Origin: Celeribacter litoreus
GTDB lineage: Bacteria; Pseudomonadota; Alphaproteobacteria; Rhodobacterales; Rhodobacteraceae
DNA: 64,000 nt
Direction: 5' to 3'
NCBI RefSeq assembly: GCF_020165855.1
Contig: NZ_JAIUFY010000008.1
Span: 186,001 to 250,000 of the forward strand
In this document: positions 50,436-59,057 of the stretch, in pieces
Layout: each line of letters begins with the position of its first letter
Numbering within the stretch: position 1 is the first letter of the stretch
Made by a program: the position numbers and the translations under genes
Notes under the pieces: model-generated
The model's database searches: none
The model's input: the letters and a program-made list of their open reading frames with translations, nothing else
What the model was told of the DNA's origin: nothing

Positions 50436-51295
50436 CGGATTGTTTTGCGCAGCTGTCGGTGGATTATGCGCCGGATGAGGTTGAGTTTCTGCGCGATGCG
50501 TTGTCTGGAGACGAGCCTTATCTCTCCCCTGATTTGATATCTGCGGCGTCTGAAGAGGCGCTTTTGTATCGTGGGAAGAGATCAGTGCAGGAGGTGCGTG
50601 CGCTGCGGCCCGCTATTTTCATTCGCGCTTGGGCACGTGTTACTGCGCGCGCTGGTGGTCGTCCGCGCGCGGAGGGGCGAGCCGATCTTAAGCGGGAAGA
50701 TGTTACTCTGCTGAGCCGCGAGTTGCCCTACAGTGCGTTTTTTGCGCTCGAAGATACCGTGCTCAAGCACCGCCAGTTCGACGGCGCCGAGTCCCGTGAG
50801 ATGCACCGAGCGGGTTTTTTGATGGCCGATGCCGTGACGGTCCTTCCCTACGATCCTGTGCGCGATCGTGTGCTCCTGATCGAACAGTTTCGCGTGGGCG
50901 CGTTTTCACGCGGAGATGTGCGCCCTTGGATGCTAGAACCGATTGCCGGTCGGGTTGATCCGGGTGAGGGGACTGAGGCGACCGCGCGCCGTGAGGCTGT
51001 CGAGGAAGCGGAGATTACGCTCGGGATCCTCCACAAGATTGCAGAATACTACCCGTCCTCGGGCGCGGTTACAGAATACGTGACGTCTTATATCGGTATC
51101 GCTGATCTGCCTGACAGCTGTGTGAGCACAGGCGGTGGCGTGGATCACGAGCATGAGGACATCGCATCGACGCTCTGGTCTTTCGATCAGCTCATGGAAA
51201 TGTGCGACGCGGGCCAGCTTGACGTCGGCCCGCTCTACATGTCTGCGCTTTGGCTCGACCGTCACCGTGATCGGATCAGGGCGGACTATCTCTGA
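50426..51295 (+). CDS. trgB: TrgB-like NUDIX hydrolase with N-terminal extension
   Basis: 289 aa. A NUDIX domain (about 135-280) has the box GRVDPGEGTEATARREAVEEAEI (GX5EX7REUXEEXG with Ala in place of the last Gly), preceded by a conserved 120-residue N-terminal domain that also contains EEALLYRGKRSVQEV. NUDIX proteins of this type resemble ADP-ribose pyrophosphatases. It is linked to tellurite resistance only through its R. sphaeroides homologue. It abuts the convergent MFS gene with no gap. Confidence 0.88.
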   Translation: MGVTDCFAQLSVDYAPDEVEFLRDALSGDEPYLSPDLISAASEEALLYRGKRSVQEVRALRPAIFIRAWARVTARAGGRPRAEGRADLKREDVTLLSRELPYSAFFALEDTVLKHRQFDGAESREMHRAGFLMADAVTVLPYDPVRDRVLLIEQFRVGAFSRGDVRPWMLEPIAGRVDPGEGTEATARREAVEEAEITLGILHKIAEYYPSSGAVTEYVTSYIGIADLPDSCVSTGGGVDHEHEDIASTLWSFDQLMEMCDAGQLDVGPLYMSALWLDRHRDRIRADYL

Positions 51296-52516
51296 TTAGA
51301 TTTTGGTTTTCGGCTGCATCCAGAGCCAGATGAGCGCCCCACCTGCCAGCGTCAAGAGCGGGATCATGGCGAGGTTCACGGCCTGCCATCCGTCTTGCGC
51401 CGACCCGCCGGAGCAGTTCATGAGGCCACCGGACGCGAGCGAGGCCACCGTCACGCCACCAAAGACGATCAGGTCGTTCATGCCCTGAACGCGCCCACGC
51501 TCGGACGGTTCGTGTGCGGAAGTCAGCATCGCGGTTGCGCCGATAAAGCCGAAGTTCCAGCCAATGCCCAAAAGGACGAGCGCGATAAAGAAGTTCTCAA
51601 GATCGACGCCCATGAGGCCCGTGACCCCAGCGGCGCCGAGGATCACGAGACCCGTGGCCATAACCCGTTCAACCCCAAATTTCGAGATGAAGAAACCGGT
51701 GAAGAAGGACGGCACAAACATCGCGAGGACGTGCGCGGACACGACGTCGGCGGCAGTGCTCGTTTCATAGCCACAGCCCACAACGGCGAGCGGCGTCGAG
51801 GTCATGACGAGGTTCATGAGTGCGTAGGACACCATCGCCACGATGATTGCGACGGCCACGCGCGGGGTTTTCAGGAGTTCCAGACGCGAACGACCGATAA
51901 GATGGTCATGGGACGAGACCGGCGGGGGCGGGATGGACAGGAAGAGGAAGAGCGACGACCCGATCAGGTTGATCAGGATAACGGCGATATAGGTCCCCAG
52001 AAACGGTACGACGAGGGCCTGTGACGTCGCCTTGACGAGTTGCGGTCCAATAATGGCTGATATCAGACCGCCCGCCAGGACGTAGGAAATCGCTTTCGGC
52101 TTGAACGCTTCGTCCGCCACATCGGTCGCGGCAAAGCGGAAGAAGCCCTGAGACGACTGATAGACGCCTGTAAACAACGCGCCGAGCACGAAGAGCCAGA
52201 AGTTTTGCTGTGTCAGGGCATAGGCCCCGATCGCTGCGCCAATCGCGCCGCTCGTCGTGCCTACCCAGAACCCCGCGCGTCGCCCGTGTTTCTGCATGAA
52301 GGCAGAGAGCGGAGTTGCCGTGAGCATGGAGCCGAGCACAGTTGCCGAGATTGGCAGCGTCGCAAAACACAGGTTATCGGCCATGGACTGACCGGCGAGA
52401 CCCGCAATTGTGAAAATCATCGGCATCTGCGCACCCAGAAAGGCCTGAGCAATCACGAGGATCAGGACATTGCGACGGGCTTTGGACTGCACGAGGGAGG
52501 CGCTGGCGTCGGTCAT
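51296..52516 (-). CDS. MFS transporter
   Basis: 406 aa, about 12 membrane helices with the central cytoplasmic loop SIPPPPVSSHDHLIGRSRLELLKTP. The loop 2-3 motif is KHGRRAGFWVG (consensus GxxxDRxGRR degenerate), and ERGRVQGMNDLIVFGG is seen near the end. Substrate unknown. Start at 52516 (MTDASASLVQSK); an in-frame ATG 11 codons upstream is less likely. Confidence 0.88.
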   Translation of the reverse strand: MTDASASLVQSKARRNVLILVIAQAFLGAQMPMIFTIAGLAGQSMADNLCFATLPISATVLGSMLTATPLSAFMQKHGRRAGFWVGTTSGAIGAAIGAYALTQQNFWLFVLGALFTGVYQSSQGFFRFAATDVADEAFKPKAISYVLAGGLISAIIGPQLVKATSQALVVPFLGTYIAVILINLIGSSLFLFLSIPPPPVSSHDHLIGRSRLELLKTPRVAVAIIVAMVSYALMNLVMTSTPLAVVGCGYETSTAADVVSAHVLAMFVPSFFTGFFISKFGVERVMATGLVILGAAGVTGLMGVDLENFFIALVLLGIGWNFGFIGATAMLTSAHEPSERGRVQGMNDLIVFGGVTVASLASGGLMNCSGGSAQDGWQAVNLAMIPLLTLAGGALIWLWMQPKTKI

Positions 52517-52610
52517 ATAGAACTCTTGAAATATGTGTTTCCGCAGCATTTACCGGACGAAGGCCCGTCTGAGAACCCATGAAACAGGGCACCGCCTGTG
52601 CAAAAACGTC

Positions 52611-53888
52611 TCACGTCTCGGGAAGACGGTCGATCAGATGGAGAAATGACCCGGATGCACCCCCTTGGCGGAGGCCCTGTGGGCCAAGGTCTGTGCCCTC
52701 GGCATCCCGCGCCGAAAAGAGCGGCTCACCCTCTGCTTTGAGTGTCGTGGCGTAGTGGAATTCATGCGTGGACCAATTGCCCTCGAAGGGGCCCTTGGAC
52801 GCCGTGGCCGTCCGATACCCGAGGTGCAGTTTGCGTTTCGCAAACGAGGTTTCAAGCCCGAGAAGCCCAGCCATCTTGTGCCGTTTGCCGTCGCGATCAA
52901 TCAGCCCAGCGCCGAGGACCATGTAGCCCCCGCATTCGCCGTAAACCTGACGTCGCGCGGCGGCCTCATGGAGGCTCTGGAGAAAACGATGATTGGCAGC
53001 GAGGCGTCCTGCGTGAAGCTCGGGATAGCCGCCTGGCAGGTAGACCAGATCACTGCGGGGCGCGGGTTCGTCTGCCAGTGGCGAAAAGAACGAAATCTCC
53101 GCACCCGCCGCGCGCCAGTCACCGAGGATATGCGGATAGGCAAAAGCAAAGGCCGCATCCTGCGCGATGGCGATGGTTTGGGCGGGCGGCGTCAGGCGCG
53201 GGGCGGAGCCTCCGGTTTCAATCGGTTCGGCGAGGGCCTGCAACGTGTCGAGATCAATTGCGGCCTCAATCGCGTCCGCTGCGGCTTCCAAGAAAGCTTC
53301 GAGATCGGGGCGCTCCTCGGCCTGCACGAGGCCGAGGTGACGCGACGGGTGCGTGAGCGCAGCGGTGCGGGGCAGGGCGCCGAGAACGGGAATGCCGACG
53401 GGCGCAAGTGCGGCCCGCAACATGCGTTCATGCCGCTCAGACCCGACTTGGTTCAGGATGATCCCCGTAATGCGCGTTTTCGGGTCATGGGTCGCAAATC
53501 CTTTGACCAGCGGCGCAACAGACCCAGCCATCCGCGCGGCATCGACCACGAGCACGACGGGCATGTCGAACAGGCGGGCGAGATCGGCACAGGCGCCTTT
53601 TCCGTCCGGCGGCGCACCATCAAAGAGCCCAACAGCCCCTTCGACGATCAAGAGGTCGTTCGCTGAGGCAAGGGATTTCAACCGCGCCTCGGACATGGCC
53701 CACGCATCGAGGTTCGGGCAGGGACGCCCGCTGGCGGCTTCGTGAAAGCGCGGATCAATGTAGTCGGGACCGGATTTCGCGCCACTCACCGTGACGCCAC
53801 GCCGGGCTAAGGCGCGCAAGAGGCCGAGCGTGATTGTCGTCTTGCCCGAGCCAGAGCTAGGGGCCGCAATCAGGACGCCTTTGGTCAT
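52611..53888 (-). CDS. cobB: cobyrinate a,c-diamide synthase
   Basis: 425 aa. ATP-binding N-terminal half (MTKGVLIAAPSSGSGKTTITLGLLRAL, P-loop GSGKTT), VVLVVDAARMAGSVAPLVKGF, and a C-terminal class I glutamine amidotransferase half with nucleophile Cys in YGECGGYMVLG and a catalytic His in THEFHYAT. It amidates carboxyls a and c of (hydrogeno)cobyrinate. Starts 1 bp after the cobA stop (TAAGATG), so the two are coupled. Confidence 0.95.
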   Translation of the reverse strand: MTKGVLIAAPSSGSGKTTITLGLLRALARRGVTVSGAKSGPDYIDPRFHEAASGRPCPNLDAWAMSEARLKSLASANDLLIVEGAVGLFDGAPPDGKGACADLARLFDMPVVLVVDAARMAGSVAPLVKGFATHDPKTRITGIILNQVGSERHERMLRAALAPVGIPVLGALPRTAALTHPSRHLGLVQAEERPDLEAFLEAAADAIEAAIDLDTLQALAEPIETGGSAPRLTPPAQTIAIAQDAAFAFAYPHILGDWRAAGAEISFFSPLADEPAPRSDLVYLPGGYPELHAGRLAANHRFLQSLHEAAARRQVYGECGGYMVLGAGLIDRDGKRHKMAGLLGLETSFAKRKLHLGYRTATASKGPFEGNWSTHEFHYATTLKAEGEPLFSARDAEGTDLGPQGLRQGGASGSFLHLIDRLPET

Positions 53889-53889
53889 C

Positions 53890-54747
53890 TTAGCGTTCTT
53901 CGGCGGGTTTGCCGCGTCCGAGCGGATCGAGATTGCGCGGTTCTTCGCCACGCAGCATGGCTTGCCAATCGAGCACCTGCCGCATCAAAACGGAGCGACC
54001 AATACAGATGATCGCAGGCGGTTCCATCGCGGCTTCTGCAATATCTTCGACCATATCGCCGAGGGTCGTCTCCAAAACCTTCTGATCCGGCGTCGTGGCT
54101 TGGGAGACCACCGCAACCGGTTCATCCAGTGGGCGGCCCGCATCAAGCAGACCTTTCTGGATATGCGGGGCGTGTTTCATACCCATGTAGATTACGAGAA
54201 CCCCGGACGCACGGGAGAGAGCATCCCAGTCGAGGCTCTTTGTTGGAGCCCCTGTCTGGTCGTGGCCGGTGACAAAGGTCACGGCTTGGTTCACGTCGCG
54301 ATGAGTCACCGGAATGCCCGCATAGGCCAAGCCACCGATCCCCGCCGAAATACCCGGAACAATGCGCACCGGCACCCCATGTTGCACGAGCGTTTGCGCC
54401 TCTTCACCACCGCGTCCGAAAACAAACGGATCGCCGCCTTTGAGACGCAGCACACGCTTGCCCTCTTTGGAGAGGTCAACGAGTTGCAGAGAAATATCGG
54501 CCTGCTTCGCAGAGGGTTTGCCACCGCGTTTGCCTGCATAAATGAGCTCGGCACCTTCTCCGGCCCATGACAGAATATGCTCAGACACGAGCGCATCATA
54601 GACAATCACATCTGCCTGACGCAGCGCATTGATCGCGTGGAGCGTCAACAGCCCAGGATCACCGGGGCCTGCGCCACAGAGCCAGACCCAACCGGGCAAA
54701 ATCTCGGGCCAGTCGCCCGTCGGCAAAGTGAGTGTCGATTCTGTCAT
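53890..54747 (-). CDS. cobA: uroporphyrinogen-III C-methyltransferase (SUMT)
   Basis: 285 aa. VWLCGAGPGDPGLLTLHA, VIYDALVS-type YDALVSEHIL, LKGGDPFVFGRGGEEAQ and TFVTGHD are classic SUMT blocks. It makes precorrin-2, the first committed step of cobalamin synthesis, using two SAM. There is no CysG-type dehydrogenase domain. Divergent from cbiD with 96 bp between starts; I see no cobalamin riboswitch in that gap. Confidence 0.95.
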   Translation of the reverse strand: MTESTLTLPTGDWPEILPGWVWLCGAGPGDPGLLTLHAINALRQADVIVYDALVSEHILSWAGEGAELIYAGKRGGKPSAKQADISLQLVDLSKEGKRVLRLKGGDPFVFGRGGEEAQTLVQHGVPVRIVPGISAGIGGLAYAGIPVTHRDVNQAVTFVTGHDQTGAPTKSLDWDALSRASGVLVIYMGMKHAPHIQKGLLDAGRPLDEPVAVVSQATTPDQKVLETTLGDMVEDIAEAAMEPPAIICIGRSVLMRQVLDWQAMLRGEEPRNLDPLGRGKPAEER

Positions 54748-54843
54748 GACGACTTTATGACGGAGGCGCGGTTTCTGTGGAAGTCCTAGATCGAGGCATT
54801 TCGCGTCTGGCATCAGGTGACGCGCTCGCCTATCGTCACGCCC

Positions 54844-55896
54844 ATGACGGAGACAACGCCCTCTCAGACCAAAGAATTGCGCCGTGGTTGGACCACAGGT
54901 GCCTGCGCCACCGCAGCAACGCGGGCGGCGCTAATGGGGCTTTGGGGCGAAGGGTTTCCGGACAAGGTGCGCATTACCCTGCCACGCGGCGAACGGCCCG
55001 AGTTCGAATTGTCTCATCGTGCTGAAGGTGACGGATGGGCCGAGGCGGGTGTCATCAAAGACGCGGGCGATGATCCGGACGTGACCCACGGTTCTGAAAT
55101 CCGCGCGCGGGTGTCGATGTCCTCTGGCGGCGTGGTCTTTAAGGCGGGCGAAGGCGTCGGGATGATCACCAAAGCCGGCCTGCCAATCCCGCCGGGAGAA
55201 CCAGCGATCAACCCCGTCCCTAGAGAGATGATGACGGCGCAGGTCGAAGAGATGGCGAAACGGCTCGGGAAGATGCCAAACGTCGAAATCACGATATCCA
55301 TTCCGGGTGGAGAAGAGATTGCGCAGAAGACGTGGAACCCGCGTTTAGGGATCAAGGGCGGTTTGTCTGTTCTCGGCACGACCGGCATCGTGCGGCCTTT
55401 CTCCTGCGCGGCGTGGATTGCCTCCATCCATCGCGGGATTGATGTGGCGCGCGCAGAGGGCCTCACCCATGTGGCGGGCTGCACCGGCGCGACGTCGGAG
55501 CGGGTCGTGCGAGACCTCTATGATTTGCCGGAGGCAGCAATGCTCGACATGGGGGATTTTGTCGGCGGGATGCTCAAATACCTGCGGACCCATCCGGTCG
55601 AGCACGTCACCATCGGTGGCGGGATCGGGAAGATTACGAAGCTCGCCCAAGGCGCCGTTGATCTCCATTCGAAACGCTCTCAGGTCGATTTTGAACAATT
55701 GGCGGACTGGGCCGGAGATCCGCGCGTCGCGGAGGCGAATACCGCGCTCGAAGCCGCGCAAATCGCGCCTCAGATTGCGCAAATTGTGGCGGATAAAGCC
55801 GCTGAACAGGCGCGGGTAATCCTTCGCAGTGAAACTCCTGTGTCGCTGGACGTGGTCGTGATCGACCGTGCGGGCACTATTTTGGCGAGAACTTAG
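54844..55896 (+). CDS. cbiD: cobalt-precorrin-5B (C1)-methyltransferase CbiD
   Basis: 350 aa. RRGWTTGACATAATRAAL near the start, KAGEGVGMITKAGL, PFSCAAWIASI and CTGATSERVVRDLY are typical. It transfers a methyl group to C1 of the corrin precursor. CbiD belongs to the anaerobic-type set, while the neighbouring cobK uses the aerobic-type name; mixed sets are common in Rhodobacteraceae. ATG 54844 (MTETTPSQ) chosen; an ATG nine codons upstream is possible. Confidence 0.92.
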   Translation: MTETTPSQTKELRRGWTTGACATAATRAALMGLWGEGFPDKVRITLPRGERPEFELSHRAEGDGWAEAGVIKDAGDDPDVTHGSEIRARVSMSSGGVVFKAGEGVGMITKAGLPIPPGEPAINPVPREMMTAQVEEMAKRLGKMPNVEITISIPGGEEIAQKTWNPRLGIKGGLSVLGTTGIVRPFSCAAWIASIHRGIDVARAEGLTHVAGCTGATSERVVRDLYDLPEAAMLDMGDFVGGMLKYLRTHPVEHVTIGGGIGKITKLAQGAVDLHSKRSQVDFEQLADWAGDPRVAEANTALEAAQIAPQIAQIVADKAAEQARVILRSETPVSLDVVVIDRAGTILART

Positions 55897-55899
55897 ACG

Positions 55900-56649
55900 A
55901 TGATACTCCTCCTTGCAGGCACGACCGAGGCCCGAAATCTGGCTGGCCATCTGGCACAATCCGGTCTGCGGACCATCGCCTCTCTGGCGGGTGTCACGCA
56001 AAACCCGATCGACTATCCGGTTGAGACGCGCATCGGCGGGTTCGGCGGCGAGGTGGGGTTTCTCGATTACGTGCGGTCCGCCGGTGTGACGGCGGTGATC
56101 GACGCTACCCACCCATTTGCCACACGGATCACAGAGCGGACAGCGCGGCTTTGCCAAGAACATGACATTCCCTATCTGCGCTATGAGCGTGCACCGTGGA
56201 GATCGCGGCAGGGAGACACATGGCATGATGCAACATCCTATGAGGCGCTCTCGGATATGATCCCCGAGGGGGCCACTGTGTTTCTCGCAACGGGGCGGCA
56301 GAGCCTTGAGGATATTGGTCCGCTTCTGAGTGGGCGTCGTCTGATTTGCCGCGTGGTCGATGAGCCATCAGAGCCTTTTCCCTATGAGGGCGAATGGTTG
56401 GTCGGGCGTCCGCCGTTCTCGGAGGCCGAGGAGATGAAAATTCTTGAAGCGTTTCGTCCAGATTGGCTCGTGGTCAAAAACGCGGGTGGCGGCGGTCGCG
56501 GGAAACTCGACGCTGCGCGAAATCTTGGGATTTCCGTCGCCATGATCGCCCGCCCGCCTGCGCCGGACGGTGTGGATCGACGGGAGCAGCTTTTGGACGC
56601 GCTGGAGTGGGCCGAAATGCAGGGCATGAAAACAGGAGCCATGATCTGA
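55900..56649 (+). CDS. cobK: precorrin-6A reductase
   Basis: 249 aa. MILLLAGTTEARNLA (nucleotide-binding start), VIDATHPFATRIT, LATGRQSL and VVKNAGGGGRGKLDAARNLGI are CobK/CbiJ motifs. NADPH-dependent reduction of precorrin-6A. Its TGA overlaps the ATG of the following DNA glycosylase gene (TGATG). Confidence 0.93.
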   Translation: MILLLAGTTEARNLAGHLAQSGLRTIASLAGVTQNPIDYPVETRIGGFGGEVGFLDYVRSAGVTAVIDATHPFATRITERTARLCQEHDIPYLRYERAPWRSRQGDTWHDATSYEALSDMIPEGATVFLATGRQSLEDIGPLLSGRRLICRVVDEPSEPFPYEGEWLVGRPPFSEAEEMKILEAFRPDWLVVKNAGGGGRGKLDAARNLGISVAMIARPPAPDGVDRREQLLDALEWAEMQGMKTGAMI

Positions 56650-57272
56650 TGCGGATCATCACCTGTGCGGAGGATGTGCTGGAAGGCGCGGATCATCTCC
56701 GGCGGGTGGAGCCGCGTTTTGAGCATGCGCTCAAGCTGACGGGGCCACTGCCGCTCCGGCGCAAGAAAGACGGGTTCGAAGAACTCCTCGCTGCGATAGT
56801 GAGCCAGCAGATTTCGGTCGCGGCGGCAAACGGCATTTGGAAACGACTCAAGGCCGCAAAGCTGACAGGTCCGCGCAAGGTTCTTTGGGCGTCTGAGGAG
56901 GATTTGCGCGCGGCGGGCCTGTCGCGACAGAAGGTGCGATATGCGAAGGCGCTCGCGGAAGCGCGGATTGATTATGCGGGATTGAGAGACGCGCAGACGA
57001 AAGTGGTGGTCGAGACATTGACTGCCGTTCCGGGCATCGGCGTCTGGACAGCTGAAATCTACGCGATGTTCTCGCTCGGGCATGCCGATGTCTTTGCGCC
57101 GGGTGATTTGGCGTTGCAGGAAGCTGCCCGAATTTTGTTCGACTTGCCCGAGCGTCCGCGGGAAAGAGAGCTCCGGCGCATGTCCGAGGCATGGGCCCCG
57201 TGGCGAGCAGTTGCGGCGCGTGCGCTTTGGGCCTACTACCGTGTGGAGAAACAACGCGAAGGGGTGCGCTAG
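56649..57272 (+). CDS. DNA-3-methyladenine glycosylase II-type (HhH-GPD superfamily)
   Basis: 207 aa. FEELLAAIVSQQISVAAANGIW and the helix-hairpin-helix LTAVPGIGVWTAEIYAMFSLGHADVFAPGDLALQ, with the catalytic Asp in APGDLAL, are AlkA-like. It removes alkylated bases. The start overlaps the cobK stop; longer frames upstream would lie inside cobK. The C-terminal PWRAVAARALWAYYRVEK is also typical. Confidence 0.94.
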   Translation: MRIITCAEDVLEGADHLRRVEPRFEHALKLTGPLPLRRKKDGFEELLAAIVSQQISVAAANGIWKRLKAAKLTGPRKVLWASEEDLRAAGLSRQKVRYAKALAEARIDYAGLRDAQTKVVVETLTAVPGIGVWTAEIYAMFSLGHADVFAPGDLALQEAARILFDLPERPRERELRRMSEAWAPWRAVAARALWAYYRVEKQREGVR

Positions 57273-57273
57273 G

Positions 57274-57942
57274 ATGGGCGAACTGACGAACCACAAACGG
57301 GAAAGTGTGTCCGGTCGGACAAGCTCTGCGGTTATTTTTCTGCATGGCTACGGGGCCGACGCAAAAGATCTTCTGAATCTTGCCGATCCCCTCGGAGAAC
57401 ATCTCCCCGACACGATGTTCTTTGCGCCCGATGCGCCGGAGCGTTGCACGGGCAACCCGATGGGCTATCAGTGGTTCCCGATCCCGTGGATCGACGGATC
57501 GTCCGAAGAAGAACAGCGCAACGGCATGATGCGCGCTGTGGATGACCTCAACGACTATCTCGACTCGATCATGGTGGATTACGGGTTTGAGGCGGATCAG
57601 ATCGCGCTCTTGGGGTTCTCTCAGGGCACGATGATGTCGCTCCATGTCGCCCCGCGCCGCGAAGAGCCGTTTGCGGCTGTCGTCGGGTTCTCCGGACGTT
57701 TGATGGAGCCAGAGATGCTCGAAGAGGAAGCGCGCGTTAAAATGCCCGTTCTACTGCTGCACGGCGATCAGGACGAAGTTGTCCCGCCGCAATCTTTGCC
57801 CGCGGCTGGTCAGGCACTTCAGGATGCAGGTTTTGAAACCTACGCCCACATTATGCGCGGCACAGGCCACGGCATTTCGCCCGATGGATTGTCCGTAAGC
57901 CTCGCTTTTCTACGTGAAAAACTGGGCTATGAACGCGACTGA
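57274..57942 (+). CDS. carboxylesterase/phospholipase family alpha/beta hydrolase
   Basis: 222 aa. Catalytic triad motifs: VIFLHGYGADAKDLLNLADPL (oxyanion region), GFSQGTMMSLH (nucleophile Ser), GDQDEVVPP (Asp) and GTGHGIS (His). This is the small esterase/lysophospholipase family PF02230. It begins one base after the glycosylase stop with GGATG context, so the pair is co-transcribed. Substrate not predictable. Confidence 0.92.
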   Translation: MGELTNHKRESVSGRTSSAVIFLHGYGADAKDLLNLADPLGEHLPDTMFFAPDAPERCTGNPMGYQWFPIPWIDGSSEEEQRNGMMRAVDDLNDYLDSIMVDYGFEADQIALLGFSQGTMMSLHVAPRREEPFAAVVGFSGRLMEPEMLEEEARVKMPVLLLHGDQDEVVPPQSLPAAGQALQDAGFETYAHIMRGTGHGISPDGLSVSLAFLREKLGYERD

Positions 57943-58033
57943 GGCAGCTTTTTCGCAACTGCGGAAAAAAGAGGCGGTTTATGAGCGGATTTTCACTTTT
58001 TCTGAGCGTAAATCGGTCGGCATCTTGACCATC

Positions 58034-58050
58034 CGCTAACGAGTGTTACG
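58034..58050. promoter_or_regulatory. dyad motif CGCTAACGA-GT-GTTACG before a small peptide gene
   Basis: Second copy of the 17-mer also found upstream of cysS (15 of 17 identical), 31 bp before the ATG at 58081 and 3 bp after TTGACC (58025-58030). Confidence 0.35.
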
Positions 58051-58080
58051 TTTTTAATAACAAGCGAAGGAGGCACCACC

Positions 58081-58206
58081 ATGGACATGATCATGATGAC
58101 AGCAATTGTAGTCGCAGCAGCGGGTGCGATGGTGCTTCTTTCTGTACGCCCTCGTGAAGAGCGTCTCCCCGTGCGTGTGCGGGTGGAGAAACGCCGCAAG
58201 TTCTGA
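58081..58206 (+). CDS. 41-aa single-span membrane peptide
   Basis: ATG at 58081 with a strong GAAGGAGG site 7 bp upstream, 41 codons to TGA. Residues about 2-22 form a hydrophobic helix (MMTAIVVAAAGAMVLLSV), followed by a strongly basic tail (RPREERLPVRVRVEKRRKF). It has its own promoter region and a terminator 62 bp downstream, so it looks like a real small gene. I do not recognise a family. Confidence 0.7.
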   Translation: MDMIMMTAIVVAAAGAMVLLSVRPREERLPVRVRVEKRRKF

Positions 58207-58267
58207 GATAATTGTTTAGTTTCAGAACATTGCTGACCGACACATCGGCGCAACGTCAAGATTTCAG

Positions 58268-58297
58268 AAGGCCCGCATGATCGATGCGGGCCTTTTT
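58268..58297 (+). terminator. Rho-independent terminator after the 41-aa peptide gene
   Basis: Perfect 11-bp arms AAGGCCCGCAT / ATGCGGGCCTT with a 5-nt loop and then TTTTT-type run. Confidence 0.92.
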
Positions 58298-58364
58298 CTC
58301 TTGTCACGGTTCCGTTACGCGCCCCTGTTAGCGTTTTCACAGATCAGGCGCATATATCGGGGGC

Positions 58365-58426
58365 TTGATGGAATGAAACCGCGATATATAGTGATAGTAT
58401 CAGAGAGGGACGGGGTGTCCCGTCCC
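58365..58426 (+). promoter_or_regulatory. promoter and 5'-leader hairpin of the HNH gene
   Basis: -35 TTGATG (58365-58370), 16-bp spacer, -10 TATAGT (58387-58392), then in the leader a perfect hairpin GGGACGGG-GTGT-CCCGTCCC (58407-58426), 41 bp before the HNH start codon. The hairpin has no T-run and might affect translation or mRNA stability. Confidence 0.5.
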
Positions 58427-58466
58427 GCGAGCAGTTAGCTGAGCAGGACGAGGCCGGAGTCACACT

Positions 58467-59051
58467 ATGGACGGAGATTTCAGGACACATTTTGTCAGAG
58501 AGCCGAGCGCGATGAAAAATCATCCCGCGCTTGTATTGAATGCGGATTACAGGCCTCTGTCCTATTATCCGCTTTCGCTTTGGCCGTGGCAGGAAGCGGT
58601 GAAAGCGGTTTTCCTCGATCGGGTAGACATTGTCGCGGAGTATGACGACTACGTTCGCTCCCCGAGTTGCCGGATCAAAATTCCGTCTGTCGTCGTTCTC
58701 AAAGATTACGTCAAACCTCAAAAGCGCGTGGCCTTCACGCGCTTTAATTTATTTTTGAGGGACGAATTCTGTTGCCAGTATTGTGGCTCACGCGGCGAGT
58801 TGACCTTTGACCACGTGATCCCGCGGGCACGGGGCGGCATTACGAGTTGGGAAAACATCGTGGCGGCCTGCGTGCCGTGTAATCTCAAGAAGGGCTCCAA
58901 ATCCCTGCGTCGGGCGAACATGTCGCTTCGCAAGCCACCGAAAGCGCCGCTCGCTGAAGAGCTCAAGAATACGGGCCGGAAATTCCCGCCGAACTATCTG
59001 CACGATAGCTGGATGGATTTTCTTTACTGGGATACCGAACTGGAGCGCTGA
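58467..59051 (+). CDS. HNH endonuclease-like protein
   Basis: 194 aa. Zinc-binding cysteines CQYC and CVPC flank the HNH core LTFDHVIPRARGGITSWENIVAACVPCNLKKGSKSL (about 113-150). The N-terminal half (LVLNADYRPLSYYPLSLWPWQEAVKAVFLDRVDIVAEYDD) is conserved in a stand-alone HNH family common in alphaproteobacteria and phage-free loci. No methylase or restriction partner is adjacent. Possibly a DNA-repair nuclease; not established. Confidence 0.88.
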   Translation: MDGDFRTHFVREPSAMKNHPALVLNADYRPLSYYPLSLWPWQEAVKAVFLDRVDIVAEYDDYVRSPSCRIKIPSVVVLKDYVKPQKRVAFTRFNLFLRDEFCCQYCGSRGELTFDHVIPRARGGITSWENIVAACVPCNLKKGSKSLRRANMSLRKPPKAPLAEELKNTGRKFPPNYLHDSWMDFLYWDTELER

Positions 59052-59057
59052 ACCCGC

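Noticed and set aside
58310-58332. CtrA binding site at GTTACG...GTTAGCG
   Set aside because: The half-sites are direct, not inverted, and the spacing does not fit TTAAC-N5-GTTAAC.
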